Source: Cephalopachus bancanus
Lineage: Eukaryota; Chordata; Mammalia; Primates; Tarsiidae
Direction: 5' to 3'
Assembly: GCA_027257055.1 (NCBI GenBank)
Contig: JAPVLO010000403.1
Span: 1,178,001-1,242,000, forward strand
Length of the DNA: 64,000 nt
The translations under genes were made by a program, and so were the position numbers. Shown here piece after piece: positions 10,506-23,340 of this stretch (the stretch's first letter is position 1; every line of letters begins with the position of its first letter). The notes beneath the pieces are model-generated. The model did no database searches. It was not told the DNA's origin and worked only from the letters and a program-made list of their open reading frames with translations.

Positions 10506-11450
10506 TATGTCCAGGGTGAGGCCCGGTGGGTAGGGCTAGGAAAATGAAGGGGGTGCCTAGCTGAGCAGAGTCCACTGTGACACAGTGGAGAGTTACAGGC
10601 CCTATCCTTTGTCTCTGCCCTCCTACCCCCATGGTGGGACACATGCTCACGATCTAGCCCTGCCAGGGAACATTCAGGACCTCATCTGTAGGGCTGTGCA
10701 GGGTAAGTTATAAAGAACAGCCCATGCCTTTTGCAGACCAGCTGGCTTCTGAGCCTCTGGTCCTCAGGCCACAGGAACATTTGTCTCTGTTCACACATGT
10801 TCACAAGGACACAGACCCTCTCTTTCCCACACTTGACCTTGGTGTTGTCCTTATTTACAAAGAATGATTACAGCTATTTTGGTGGGGAGAGTCAAGAAAG
10901 CCAGGTGCGGGAGGGAGGAGAAGCTGACTCTCTTTTGGCATACTCCCTCCTCTTCCAGGCCCTGGAGACCCCACTTTGAAAGTTATGTCTGTGGAGAGGG
11001 AGCCCCCTAAATATCCTATCCTCAGCTTACAGGAAACTGGGGCTGAGCTGCAGTTTCTCTTTTGGTTCTTCCTTTTGTGGAATTTAGCTAGCCTTTCTCA
11101 CTCCCTTTCTTTGGGGGAGGGGAGTAGGCGGTGTTGTTTTACAGGAAGTAAGGAGGGTGGGGAGGAGGGGAGTGACTTAGGGACACTCGGCTCTGAGAGA
11201 TGCTTTCTCACCCACACATCTCTCCCTTGGGTGAGGTCACTTCCTTAGGTTCTGATTGGCTTCTGAGAAAGCCTTAGATGAGCTGATTGGTTCCAGCCAC
11301 TTGACATGCAACAGTCACGGGCTCACTGCGTGTCCAGAACAGGAACTGAATAAGGTGGCATTCATAGATATCTGGGATGCTATCCTAACGACCCCATTAA
11401 GCATTTGAAAGCCGTAGATGGGATGTAGGAGAAACTTCAAGAAATTCCCT
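10506..11450. other. Intergenic, unique
   Basis: Moderately GC-rich with no recognised repeat or gene. Confidence 0.5.
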
Positions 11451-11752
11451 GCTGGGCAGGGTGCCTCACATCTGTAATTTCCAGCATTTTGGGAGGCAAG
11501 AGAATTGCTAGAACTCAGGGGTTTAAGAACAGCCTGGGCAATTTAGAGAGACCTTGTCACTACAATAAATCAAGAAAAATTAGCTGGGGGTGGTGGCACA
11601 TGCCTGTAGTCCCAGCTACTTGGAAGGCTGGGGCAGAAGGATCACCTGAGCCCAGCAGGTCGAGGCTGCGGTGGCTGTGAGCCTGCCTGCCACTGCACTC
11701 CAGCCTGCACGAGTGAGACTGAGTCAAAAAAAAAAAAAAAACAACAGCAAAA
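11451..11752 (+). mobile_element. Alu
   Basis: Head GCTGGGCAGGGTGCCTCAC, tail A15 plus CAACAGCAAAA, flanked by AAATTCCC. Confidence 0.9.
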
Positions 11753-13015
11753 TAAATTCCCCAACCACATTCAGGCAAGCAGACTGAGTTCCCTCAGCAT
11801 TGGGTGGCAGAGATTCGCAATCTGAGGTTGGATATTTCTGACTACACCGTAAAGAATGAAGATGGGCTGTGATTCCATTGAGAGAAAGCACCTACAAAGC
11901 CTTGACTGGGTGTGTTAGTAAGTATTAAGATAGAAGCAGCCAAGAAAACAGAGAAGGAAACAGGAATAGAAACAGAACATTCCAGAATAATTGAGCAATT
12001 TGTGATGATTGATATGTTTCCCTTTTTAGTTCTCTGAGGTATTATGTGAGTGGAGTTGTGGGGGGGCGGGGACAAGGAACCTGTCACTGGGGTTTCCCAT
12101 AGTTACACTTTTGTCTGTGATTATAGCTAGGGAGGGGTCAGCAAAAAACAAAAGTAAAAGAGACTGAATATTTTCCTTTCGTCATTCTCCCCTACACACA
12201 TGCACATCAGTCTCAACTTGGTCGACTATATCTGTGTCTATGTTGGGAGCACAGCCACGTCCTAAATTCCATCTAACGTGAGCCTGTGAACTTAAAAAAG
12301 TTGGAACAAACACGATTCTGGAAAAGCAGCAGTAGAGGAAGACTGGAACCGCAACCCCACCTTCACCTCTATACACACACATCCTTTTCCCATGAAATTG
12401 AGAAAAGGAGGGCAAAGGTTGTAGTGGCCACTTGGGATCAGTTATACTACCTCAAAGACAAAGTGTCAGAAACAGCAGACCATTCCTGGACACTGCCCTT
12501 TCTGGCAGGTGACTTTGCTGGATAAAGCTAGAGACACGAGACCCAGCAGCTCTTCCAGATTTTGGAATAGTTCCAGGCTTGAGCTAGACTGTTTCCATTG
12601 ACCTTTCCCCCACTTTCCATAGGTACTATCAGACTGAGGCCGAGGCCAAAGGCCTAGTAAACAGGGCCAGGGCGCTAGAGGACCACCTGAGAGGCGAGGC
12701 ATCAAGGCCCTGCCTGCAAACATTGACAGAGGACCCATGCAGTGCTACTCAGCCCTGTACTGCTCACCTGATAGGGTCTGTTTTTGTTAAACAGATTGCT
12801 CCTACCCCCACAACCAGGGTTGCACTGGCCCCCGGCTGGGTAGGTTCTCTGGCAAGAATCCTATCCTTCCCTACCCTGTGTTCCTTCTCTAGCCTCCTTG
12901 TTCCCTCCCACCATGGGCAGGGAGCTTGAGAGTGGGGTCTGCAAACAGGCTTAGGGACTCAAGTGCTTTGAGGGAGGCTAAATGGAAAACCTGGATGCAA
13001 CATGCAATTTTTAAA
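11753..13015. other. Intergenic, unique
   Basis: Nothing recognised. ORFs here lack family similarity. Confidence 0.5.
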
Positions 13016-13550
13016 TTTATTTATTTTTGAGACATGGTCTTGTTCTGTTGCCCAGACTGGAGTGCAATGGCGTGATCTCAAACTCCTGGGCTCAAGCAAT
13101 CCTCCACCTCAGCCTTCTGTAGCTAGCACTATAGGCACATTTTTTTTTTTTTTTGGAGTCTCACTCTGTCGCCCAGACTGGAGTGCAGTGGCACGCTCCC
13201 GGCCACCGCAGCCTCGACCTGCTGGGCTCTGGCGATGCTTCCACCTCAGCCTTCCAAATAGCCAGAACTACAGGTACGCGCTACCACGCCCGGCTAATTT
13301 TTGATTTGTTGTAGAGACGAGGTCTCACCAAGTTGCCCAGGCGGGTCTCGAACCCATAGGCTCAGGCAATCCCCTTACCTCGGCCTCCCAAAGTACTGGC
13401 ATTACAGGCTGAGCCACTGAGTCCGGCCTAATTTTTAAATTTTTTTTATAGATGGGTCTCACTATGTTCCCCACCCAGGCTGGTCTCCAAATCCTGGCCT
13501 CAAGCAATGCAACTGCCTTGGCCTCCTAGTGTTGGGGTTACAGGTGTGAG
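13016..13550 (-). mobile_element. Old Alu split by a younger Alu
   Basis: Outer pieces are 13016-13139 and 13429-13550. The break is in the linker before TAATTTTTAAATTT. Confidence 0.85.
13140..13428 (-). mobile_element. Younger Alu nested in the old one
   Basis: Complete copy with T-tail and ending GCCACTGAGTCCGGCC, inserted in 13016-13550. Confidence 0.9.
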
Positions 13551-15971
13551 CTATGAAACATGCAGTTTAGATTGGAAGTGAAGACCAAAGAAAACTGAAG
13601 GGTCAGATAGGTAAGGTGATTGGGCACCTATAGTTTGGTAAGGGAAAAACAATTATTTTCTTCATATTTATTACTGTTTGAAATTTGAAAGGAAGGAAGG
13701 GGGGCTTGCAGGTGTAGGCTGGTTAAGAACTAACCAAGAGGAAGAGCTTCCATCTTAACTGGGCAAAATAGTTTATGGTCCTAGTTTCCAAAGCTTTGTG
13801 CCCTTGGGAAAGTCATGTAAATCTCCATGTCTCATTTTCCTTGTGTGAAACATGAATTTGAACTGGAAGTCCACTGGGAACCCTTCTAGTTCTCACACAG
13901 TAGGGCTTATGTTTATCCACTTGCAAAAGACCAAATAGTTCTGAGAACAAAGGCAGGATGTCTCCAGCTTTTGCTGAACTCATTCCATCCGCTGGGTTTC
14001 CCCACCTTATTTTCAGCCCAGGCAGGCTAAAGATACCTCAGGCATCGGGCCAGTCATTTCCAAGAACCTGCTTCAACTCCAGTGGCAGGAAGATCAGCAA
14101 TTCCATCAACTAGCAAGAAGGGAGACAATCCCTACATCAGAGTTCAAGGTCACAACCTGCACGCTAGGACTCAAATGAAGCAGGCCACATGGATTTCTGA
14201 CTGAGGAAGGAAGGAGCCGATGGAGCAGGTCATCTTAATCTCCCCCATATGTCATGTCTGGCCAGATGACAGAGGAGAGAAATGAACTAGACAGGAATAG
14301 CTCAGTTAGCTAATCTGGCCAAACCAGGGGCGACCTCCCTTCCATTGATATTTCCCCTGCTGAGGCCCACTTTCCCCCCAAAGTTGTTTAGTACTACAAG
14401 CTGGAAATAAATTCTAGTTTCTTGGTATCACATCAGAAAGGCTTTTGCCTAAACCCCAGCGGACTTTAATTTGCCTCTGTATCTAGGAGAAAAGGACGGT
14501 TCCTTTGCAATTCTAATGGGAGTCAGTAGGAAGACACTGATCCAACCCTAATTATGGTACTGGAGAGGCTAGATGCTGTACCTTTAGAAACCCAACATAT
14601 TGGGGGAGGAATCCAGAGATTCCTCAGGATTGTGAGCTGTGCTCCCCAGCCCCTTCCTGAATGGTCCCCATCCTGTGATTCCATTTCTTTTGATGTACAG
14701 TAGAGAAAGGGGGAAGATATCCAAACCTTGGGCATCAGGGCAGTGTTGTTAGTACTAGAAAAGGAGGGAGTTAGATTTATCCTTGTCTTACCCAAAGCAA
14801 TGCGGGGCGGGGGGTGGGGGGATAATCCATCTAAGTTAGGGATGCAGATCTGAGGTCTTTTCTAACTCAGAAAGAATAGGTAAAATCCCTTTTAGACAGG
14901 GAAAGAAGCTCTGGTACATTCTCCTTATGCTCTGGTATGACCAGAGATGTAGCTATTCTGGATAAGAAATTCCCTCATCTGAGGAGGTCAAATTAATGTT
15001 TTTACCTCATTTTTCTCAGGCAGAATGATAAGAGGAAGTGAAACAAAGATGAGCTTAGTAGGAGAAAAGGCAAATGCTGATCAGCTCTTTTTTAAGTTTT
15101 CCATTTCCCTTCCCAAGTCTCTCTCCTGGCACCCAGACAATCTTTCCTGTCTGACCATGCTTGGCTGCTCTTAGCCCCTCACCTCTCTCTTACTTGGCCT
15201 GGATCCTGTTCTAGGTCTTGCTTTCCACCCTAAGCCACCACCCTAACACCTGTCCAGACATATCAGGGATGTCTGTAAACTTCTCAGGAGATAGGCTGGG
15301 CCAGGCCAGGAGGGGTGGCTTAGGACCAGATAGAGAGCTCACCGCTCAGGCACGTTCTTGACTTTCAGATTCTTTTCTCTTCTTGACTCTTTCTTCCTGT
15401 CTTTTCTCCTTGTCTCTCTTTGACTCATGCTTTTATATTGTGCTGCTTAAATTGAGTTATTCCTGGGGTGATGTGGTGAGGACTATTTGGAGCCACAGAA
15501 TACACATGGCACATCTTCTAGGGTGTTAATTTTACTTTTAAGATTTGGTGGGGGAAGAGAAATCATTTTCATGCTAAAACCAACACAAATATATTATGCA
15601 GTGTAAATTACAATTTGCATTTTTAAGAGATAAAATAGGTACTTCAAAGACATTTCTGACTTGTGACAGGCTACTTTGGACTGCTCTGGGAACCCTAGGG
15701 GAAAACGGTTCATTGTCTCGAATCTTAGAGGTCCTGCAGAGGAAATATTTGAGAAGCTCTGCTGAGCAGAGGTGACAAGCTAAGACAAACCTAAACACCA
15801 GACAGGAGTCAGGCAGATATAAAGGAGTGAAGCAGGTGAGTTAATTCCATAGGGAGTTGTGGGAACTGGCAGACCAGAGCCTAACTGGCCCCTTCAGCTC
15901 CAGCTGGTTGATGCTATCAATGGACATAACTCAGTATTATAAAATATGATTGCTTTTTTAAAAAATTATTT
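13551..15971. other. Intergenic, mostly unique
   Basis: No gene. About 13780-13910 (CTTGGGAAAGTCATGTAAATC, CTTCTAGTTCTCAC) looks like an old MIR-type SINE in reverse. Confidence 0.45.
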
Positions 15972-16255
15972 CTTGAGTTGGAGTCTCACTGTGTTGCCCA
16001 GGTTGGAGTACAGTGGTTCACTCACAGCCACCGCAGCCTCGACCTGCTGGGTTCAGGCAATCCTTCTGCTTCAGCCTTCCAAGTAGCTGGAACTACAGGC
16101 ATGCACCACCAAGCCCGGCTAATTTTTTTATTTATTGTAGAGAAGAGGTCTCACCAAGTTGCCCAGGTTGGTCTCAAACATGTGGGCTCAGGCAATTCTC
16201 TCACCTTGGCCTCCCAAAGTGCTGAGATTATAGACATGAACCACTGCACCCAGCC
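15972..16255 (-). mobile_element. Alu
   Basis: Left member of an inverted pair with the next element, 23 bp apart. Confidence 0.92.
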
Positions 16256-16278
16256 TCTACAATAATTTTTTTTAAATT

Positions 16279-16569
16279 GGCCAGGCATGGTGGCTCACAC
16301 CTATAATCCCAGCACTTTGGGAGGCCGAGATGAGAGGATTGCCTGAGCCCACAGGTTCGAGACCAGCCCGGGCAACTTGGCGAGACCTCATCTCTACAAT
16401 AAATCAAAAAATTGACTGGGCTTGGTGGCCTGTACCTGTAGTTCCAGCTACTTGGAAGGCTGAAGTAGAAGGATTGCCTGAACCCAGCAGGTCGAGGCTG
16501 CGGTGGCCGTGAGTGTGCCACTATACTCCAGCCTGGGCAACAGAGTGAGACTCCGACTCAAAAAAAAAA
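16279..16569 (+). mobile_element. Alu
   Basis: GGCCAGGCATGGTGGCTCA start, A9 tail. Right member of the inverted pair. Confidence 0.92.
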
Positions 16570-16697
16570 TTAATTATTGTAGAGATGAGGTCTTGCCACA
16601 TTGCCCAGGCTAGTCTCGAACCTGTAGGCTCAGGCAATCCTCTCACCTCTGCCTCCCAGAGTGTTGAGCTTATGGGCATGAGCCACCGCGCCCAGCC
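16570..16697 (-). mobile_element. Alu left-arm fragment
   Basis: TTATTGTAGAGATGAGG to CGCGCCCAGCC only. Together with the two previous copies it is bounded by ATGATTGCTTTTT (about 15947) and ATGGTTGCTTTTT (16698), so all three may occupy one original site. Confidence 0.88.
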
Positions 16698-16775
16698 ATG
16701 GTTGCTTTTTAAGAGAAGCCAGAACAGTAAATTTTAGTGAAATCTGTTTCTGTTTTTTCTTTTTATTTATTTATA

Positions 16776-17061
16776 TTTTGAGTTGGAGGAAGGTCTCTCT
16801 GTCACCCAGACTGGAGTACAGTGGCATGATCGTGGCTGACCATAGCCTCAACCTCCTGTGCTCAGGCAGTCCTTTGCCTCAGCCTCCCAGGTGGCTGGGA
16901 CTACAGGTGTGTGCCACCACGCCTGGCTAATTTTTAAATTTTTTGTAGAAATGAGGTCTTGCTATGTTGTCTAGGCTGGTCTCGAACTCCTGGGCTCAAT
17001 CAATCCTCCTGCCTTGGCCTCCCAAAATGCTGGGATTACAGGTGTGAGCCGTTGCACCTGG
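16776..17061 (-). mobile_element. Alu, older
   Basis: Carries CGTGGCTGACCATAGCC and CTCCTGGGCTCAATCAATCC, closer to AluJ than to the young lineage type. Confidence 0.9.
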
Positions 17062-17092
17062 ACTTGAAATCTGGTTTTTATTTTTATTTGTA

Positions 17093-17376
17093 TTTTTTTG
17101 AGTTGGAGTCTCACTGTCACCCTGGCTGGAGTGCAGTGGCATGCTCATGGCCACCACAGCCTCAACCTGCTGGGCTCAGGCAATCCTTCCATCTCAGCCT
17201 TCCAAGTAGCTGGAACCACAGGTGTGCACCACCACGCCTAGACAGTTTTTTAATTTATCGTAGAGACAAGGTCTTGCCAAGTTGCCCGAGTTGGTCTTGA
17301 ATCCGTAGACTCAGGCAATCCTCTCGCCTCAGCCTCCCAGAGTGCTGGAATTGCAGGCGTGAGCCACCACGCTCAG
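17093..17376 (-). mobile_element. Alu
   Basis: Flanked by GAAATCTGGTTTTTA and GAAATCTTGTTTTTA. Confidence 0.92.
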
Positions 17377-17700
17377 TGAAATCTTGTTTTTAAACGTTTA
17401 CAACTGATTCAAATTTTTAGGAAGAAATTGTAGAGGTTTCTAAATGTCTGCAAACTGGTTTGGCCTATGGGCCCCTGGTTTGCTACCTCTGGTCTAGAGT
17501 TTCCTTCAACTGTGCTTCAGTTCATCATCAGCTAAAATCAAGACACAGGAAGAAACATGAACCCCTTCCCTAATCCCATCTCCCCTCTGGCTTCCCATCA
17601 GTCTTGGAGTACTTACGTCAGGGATTCCTTCCTCCACCCACAGGGCAAAGTAGGTAATATCAGAAGAGGTGCTGAGATACAGGAAAAGAAAGAGGAGAGA

Positions 17701-17995
17701 GCCGGGCTCGGTGGCTCAGCCTGTAATCCCGTGCCTTTGGGAGGCTGAGGTGAGTGGATTGCCTGAGCCCGTGGGTTCAAGACCCGCCTGGGCAGCGAGA
17801 CCTCATCTCTACAATAAATCAAAAAATCAGCCGGGCGTGGTAGCACATGCCTGTAATTCCAGCTACTTGGAAGGCTGAGGCAGAAGGATTGCCGGAGCCC
17901 AGCAGGTCGAGGCTGCGGTGGCCGGGAGCGGCCACTGCACTCCAGTCTGGGGTACAGAGTGAGACTCCAACTAAAAAAAAAAAAAAAAAAAAAAA
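17701..17995 (+). mobile_element. Young Alu
   Basis: CAGCGAGACCTC (lacking AACTTGG), CGGGAGCGGCCACTG and a 23-nt A-tail. This is one of the least diverged copies. Confidence 0.93.
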
Positions 17996-18057
17996 GAGGA
18001 AAGGAGGAAGCGGTCTTTGGATATAGCAGAAGAGTACTGAGTTTAAAGAGAAGGCTA

Positions 18058-18371
18058 GGCCAGGCGCGGTGGCTCACCCTATAATCCTAGCACTTTGGGA
18101 GGCCAAGGTGAGAGGATTGCCTGAGCCCAGGGATTCAAGACCAGCTTGGGCAACTTGTGAGATCTCTCTGCAATAAATCAAGAAAAATTAGCTGGATGTG
18201 GTGGTGGCATGGTGGCACGTACCTGTAGTTAGTTCCATCTCCTTGGAAGGCTGAGGCAGAAGGATCGCCTGAGCCCAGCAGGTCAAGGCTGCAGTGGCCG
18301 TGAGCGTGCCACTGCACTCCAGCCTGGTTGACAGAGTGAGACTTTGACTCAAAAAAAAAAAAAAAAAAAAA
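18058..18371 (+). mobile_element. Alu
   Basis: GGCCAGGCGCGGTGGCTCA start; small duplication GTGGTGGCATGGTGGCACG in the right arm; flanked by AAGGCTA. Confidence 0.92.
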
Positions 18372-18485
18372 GGCTAAGGGAGAGTGAGAGGATGAAGTCC
18401 CAAATTAGGAGTTTTCATAATTTTTATCTCTTCTTCACCTTCATTCCTAACCTCTAGACCTTCCTCAGAGTCGGAAAGATATTCT

Positions 18486-18784
18486 GGGATGGGCACAGTG
18501 GATCATGCTTGTAATCCCACTGTTTTGGGAGACCAAGGTGAGAGGATCACTTGAGACCAGGAATTCAAGACCAGCCTGGGCACCACAGCAAGACCCTTTC
18601 TCTACAAAAAATAAAGAAATTAGCCAGGCATGGTGGCATGTGCCTATTGTCTCAGCTACACAGGAGGCTGAGGTAGCAGGATTGCTTGAGCCCAGGAGTT
18701 CAAGTCTGCAGTGAGCTATGATCTTGCTACTGCACTGCAGTCTGGGTGATAGGACAGAGCAAAATGTTGTCTCTAAAAAAAAAA
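18486..18784 (+). mobile_element. Alu, older (J-like)
   Basis: Flanked by AAAGATATTC before and after. The right arm GTGAGCTATGATCTTGCTACTG is the ancestral type. Confidence 0.9.
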
Positions 18785-19935
18785 TAGTAAAAAAGATATT
18801 CAGGGTTTGCCAATGATCCACCTCTCTCCTAGCCCCTCCATCTCCCAAGTGACCTGGTTTTCCAAAACCAGAGACAGCAGATCTTGCCTTCTCAGACTTT
18901 GTCACCATTTCCAACGTCTTTGACCTTCACAAGTATTTATTCTACCTTCCAAAGGTATATAAGAAGCCCAAACCCGGGCTTCCTGATCTCAAATTCCAGT
19001 CCCAAGAGTTGAGGACAGTGGGATAGGCTGCAGGAGAGTTTGGAGCTCTCCTGCAGGACCACCTGCGGCAGCAGAACTCCAGAGAAGCCCCAGAATACCA
19101 CTGGCAGGGCTACACCTTTCTCTAGAGGTAGCAAAGGAGCCATTGGTCTGTGCCCAACCACCCTTTCCCTGATCTACAGGGATCTGGAGGTAAAAACGTC
19201 TTGGGAGTCTGGAATAGAAACCAAAGTTTCCTTGGAGTCAGAAGGCGAGGCAAGCATAAGAGACCAGGAATAAAGAGAAATGGGAGAACAAGAGACAAAG
19301 GATTAACCTTGAGCCTGGATAGATGAAGGAAGAAGTCAGAATTAGACAGGTGAGGTACGGAGCGCGGGGTCTTTAGCTACAGAACCATATAAGGGAAGCA
19401 CAGTTCTCATGCCCCTGAACATCTCCTCCCCTCTCAGCAACTGAAATCCTTTCTCTGTCCATCTGTCCAGGAGGTTAAAAATATCCAAGCTGGGAACCCA
19501 GCCAGACATTTCCAAGAACCTGTTTACTGACAATTTGATTGACTTGGAGAGGTAGTCAGCAGCTCCATCACCCAGCAAGGACAGAGAATAGACCTTGCTG
19601 ACACCCCAGGGCTCAGAGCCCGTGGAGTTCACAGTGCTGTCCCCATGTTCTCCCTGTCTTCTTCCTTCTCTCAACACTGTGTTGCCTGGAGATGACAATC
19701 AGAAAAGTCCCAGCCGTCAGTCTGTTCATTCTTTCCTCCTTACATAACAGACCCAGCAGAGAGTAGGGAAGGGTCAAGCCCAGGAAAAGATCAGAACCGG
19801 AATAGCCTAAATAGGCTAAACTGGGCCTCACCTGTGGGCTCACCTCCACTGACCTTTGTGCAACTCAGTCTAGTCCACCTTAGGGGAAAAAAATCAAATA
19901 AGATGCAGTATATTAGATTTAAAAGTCTGAGAGGC
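18785..19935. other. Intergenic, unique
   Basis: No gene or repeat recognised. Confidence 0.5.
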
Positions 19936-20229
19936 AGCTGGGCTCAGTGGCTCAGCCTGTAATCCCGCACTTTGGGAGCTGATGTGAGTGGATTGCCTGA
20001 GCCCGCAGGTTCGAGACCCACCTGGGCAACTTGGTGAGACCTCATCTCTACAATAAATCAAAAATTAGCCGGGTGTGGTAGCGCACGCTTGTAGTTCCAG
20101 GTACTTGGAAGGCTGAGGCAGAAGGATCGTAGGAGCCCAGCAGGTCGAGGCTGCGGTGGCCGGGTGTGTGCCACTGCCCTCCGCCTGGGCAACAGAGTGA
20201 GGCTCCAACTCGGAAAAAAAAAAAAAAAA
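19936..20229 (+). mobile_element. Alu, first of a tandem triplet
   Basis: Preceded by AGTCTGAGAGG (19924-19934). Confidence 0.92.
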
Positions 20230-20238
20230 TGTCTGAAA

Positions 20239-20534
20239 GGCTGGGCTTGGTGGCTCAGCCTGTAATCCCAGCACTTTCGGAGGCTAAGGTGAGTGGATTG
20301 CCTGAGTCTGAGAGTTCGAAACCAGCCTGGGCAACTTGGCAAGACCTCATCTCTACAGTAAAATAAAAAATAGCCAGGTGTGGTAGTGAGCATCTGTAGT
20401 TCCAGTTACTTGGAAGCCTGAGGCAGAAGGATCACCAAAGCCCAACAGGTCGACGCTGGGGTGGCCGTGAGCATGTGTGCCACTGCACTCCAGCCTGGGA
20501 GAAGGAGTGAGACTCTAACTCAAAAAAAAAAAAA
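20239..20534 (+). mobile_element. Alu, second of triplet
   Basis: Preceded by GTCTGAAAGG, a copy of the same target site. Confidence 0.92.
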
Positions 20535-20544
20535 GTCTGAGAGA

Positions 20545-20841
20545 GGCTGGGCACAGTGGCTCAAGCCTGTAATCCCAGCATTTTGGGAGGCTAAGGTGAG
20601 ATAATTGTCTGAGCCCACGGGTTCGAGGCCAGCCTGGACAACTTGGTGAGACCTCATCTCTACAACAAATCAAAAAATGAGCTGGGTGTGGTGGTGCATA
20701 CCTGTAGTTTCAGCTACTTGGAAGACTGAGGTGGAAGGATCACCTGGGCCCAGCAGGTCGAGGCTGTGGTGGCTGTGAGAGTGCCAAAACATTCAGCCTG
20801 GGTGACAGAGTGGGACTCCAACTAAAAAAAAAAAAAAAAAA
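20545..20841 (+). mobile_element. Alu, third of triplet
   Basis: Preceded by AGTCTGAGAG. The three have diverged separately, so this is not a recent duplication. Confidence 0.92.
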
Positions 20842-21147
20842 GAACTCTATACCATGAGATACTGGGGGGTGTGCCAAAGGGCCTGTTCTGGCCTGGGAGT
20901 GGGAATCCCAGTAGTGGGCTACCTCTTCCCTGCCAAGTTAACTCCAGGCTGAATCATCTCCTGTACACTGACCTCTTCCCTGGACTGTTTTGTTTCCCCA
21001 TCACAGGAAGGAAATCAAGAGGAGCAATGGCCTTAATTGTGAAAGGTTGGAGAGGAAGGACAATCTTTGGGACATGCCTGAAAGTGAATTATTCAAGGTG
21101 GGAGGGTGAAGGCTATGTCTCTTCTTTTAGATAACAAGCACTTACTT

Positions 21148-21735
21148 TTGTTTGTTTTTATTTCTGTTTTGAGTCGGAGTTTCACTCTGTATTCCAGACT
21201 GGAGTGCAGTGGTACCATCATGGCTCACTGCAAACTCAACCTCCTGGATTCAGGTGATCCTTCTGCCTCAGCCTCCCCAGTAGCTGGGGCTACAGGCATA
21301 TGCCACCATGCCAGGCTAACTTTTGGATTTTTTTTTTTTTGTAGAGACGAGGTCTTGCTAGGCTGGTCTCAAGCAATCTTTTCTTTTTTTTTCTTTTTTT
21401 GAGTTGGAGTCTCACTCTGTCGCCCAGACTGGAGTGCAGTGGCTGCTCCCGGCTACCGCAGCCTCGACCTGCTGGGCTCCGGCGATCCTTCCGCCTCAGC
21501 TGGAACCACGAGGCGCGCGCTACCATACCCGGCTAATTTTTTTGATTTATTGTAGAGATGAGGTCTCGCCAAGTTGCCCAGGTGGGTCTTGAACCCGTGG
21601 ACTCAGGCAATCCACTCACCTCTGCCTCCCAAAGCGTGGGATTACAGGCTGAGCCACCGAGCCCGGTTTCTAGCAATCTTTGCATCTCTGCCTTCCAAAG
21701 TGCTGGGATTATAGGTGTGAGCCACCTTGTCTGGC
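21148..21735 (-). mobile_element. Old Alu split by a younger Alu
   Basis: Outer pieces 21148-21380 and 21667-21735, with AGCAATCTTT repeated on both sides of the insertion. Confidence 0.88.
21381..21666 (-). mobile_element. Younger Alu nested in the old one
   Basis: CCGCTCCGGC-type left side, lacking TTCCAAGTAG; ends CCGAGCCCGG. Confidence 0.92.
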
Positions 21736-21962
21736 TACTTGCCATTGTTCTAATACTTTACGCATGTTTTTAAAATCCTCACAACAACCTTCTGAGGTAA
21801 AATATTAACTTCTATTTTACAAATGAACAAACTATGGCACAGGGAAGTTATAAAGAAGTTGGCCAAGGTCACACAGCTGGTTGAATTGTAGAAGTAGGAT
21901 TTAAATTTAGAGAGTTTAGCTCAGGGTGCACATGTTTAACTGCTATACCATACTATACTGTT
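21736..21962 (+). mobile_element. MIR, nearly complete
   Basis: AATCCTCACAACAACCTTCTGAGGTA, TTTACAAATGAACAAACTATGGCACAG and GGCCAAGGTCACACAGCTGG (MIR core) occur in order. Confidence 0.85.
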
Positions 21963-22299
21963 TTTTCTTGATAGCTTAGGAAGGCTAATCCCTTAATATT
22001 TTCCAGGTTCTAGACTTAAATATTGGACCAGGACCTGCAGCCCTGGATCTTTAGTTATCTCTGAAAGGGAGTTTTTCAACTTAGAAATGGAGCTGATGTG
22101 AGAGCAGAACAGAGAAGGGACAAACATTTTCCCACCTCCCAGTCCAGAGCTATTGAGGTCAGGGCACTTGGAAGAGGAACTGTGACCGGAGGTCAGTAAA
22201 ATATTTTCATTATTCACCTTATGCATTTTATTACTGGAGGTAGTCCAAGGAAAGAACTCTAAGGAATCTGTAGTCTGTTGAAAGAATAAGGTAAAAGTT

Positions 22300-22480
22300 G
22301 CTGGGCTCAATGGCACATGCCTATAGCCCCAGCTATGTGAGACTGAGGCAGGGAGGGAGTCCCTCGAGGCTGGAAGTTCAAGGTCTGAATGTGCAACGAC
22401 CCTGCCTGTGAATAGCTCCTGTATTCCAGCCAGGGCAACATAGTGAGACCCTGTCTCAAAAACCAAAACAAAATAAAAAA
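22300..22480 (+). mobile_element. Old Alu monomer (FRAM-like)
   Basis: One right-arm-type unit ending GCAACATAGTGAGACCCTGTC with a mixed A-tail. Confidence 0.7.
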
Positions 22481-22681
22481 GAACGGGGCAAAGGTCACTC
22501 CTTGAACTCACTTCGTGCCCTTCAGTTCTTGTATGATTTTTTTGCTGACCATGTGCCCTATCAGATCCTTACTCCACACTTTCCCCTCCCAATGCCTCAA
22601 CCCAAGTTAGATCCTTGTGTTTCGTCTGTTCAGAGTTATCAATCGAAGCAGCCAATGACCCTGGTTGTGGAAGTACCTGCC

Positions 22682-22971
22682 TTTTTTTTGAGTTGGAGTC
22701 TCACTCTGTCGCCCAGACTGGAGTGCAGTGGCCGCTCCCGGCCACCACAGCCTCGACCTGCTGGGCTCTGGCGATCCTTCTGCCTCAGCCTTCCAAGTAG
22801 CCGGAATTACAGGCATGTGCTACCATGCCTGGCTGATTTTTTTTTTTTTTTTTTTATTGTAGAGATGAGGTCTCGCCTGCCCAGGCAGGTCTTGAACCCG
22901 TGGGCACAGGCAATCCACTCACCTCCGCCTCCCAAAGGTGCGGGATTACAGGCCGAGCCACCGAGCCTGGC
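22682..22971 (-). mobile_element. Young Alu
   Basis: Flanked by ACCTGCCTTTTT on both sides. CCGCTCCCGGCCACCACAG is present. Confidence 0.93.
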
Positions 22972-23006
22972 GACCTGCCTTTTTGTTGTTAATTTTTCTT
23001 TTTGTC

Positions 23007-23285
23007 TAGGTATGGTGGCTCACATCTGTAATCCCAGCACTTTGGAAGGCCAAGGCAAGAGGATCAATCGCTTGAGGCCAGGCTGAGTAATATAGAGAGA
23101 CCTCATCTCTACAAAAATTAAAAAAAAAATAGCTCGGTGTGGTGGCATGCGCCTGTAGTCCAAGATACTCAGGAAGCTGAGGTGGGAGGATCACTTGAGC
23201 CCAAGAATTCAAGGCTGCAGTGACCCATGATCACATAACTGTACTTCATTCAGCCCAGGCAACAGAGTGAGACCCTATCTCTAAA
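23007..23285 (+). mobile_element. Alu, old (J-like)
   Basis: GGATCACTTGAGCCCAAGAATTC and CTACAAAAATTAAAA linker. Confidence 0.88.
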
Positions 23286-23340
23286 ATTTATATTCTTTTC
23301 ACATCTGAATTTCTGTGATTCTTCCATAACTTTTTGTTTG

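Noticed and set aside
22502..23086. 194-codon open frame
   Set aside because: Most of it is a reverse Alu (22682-22971) read through; the peptide is a typical Alu translation.
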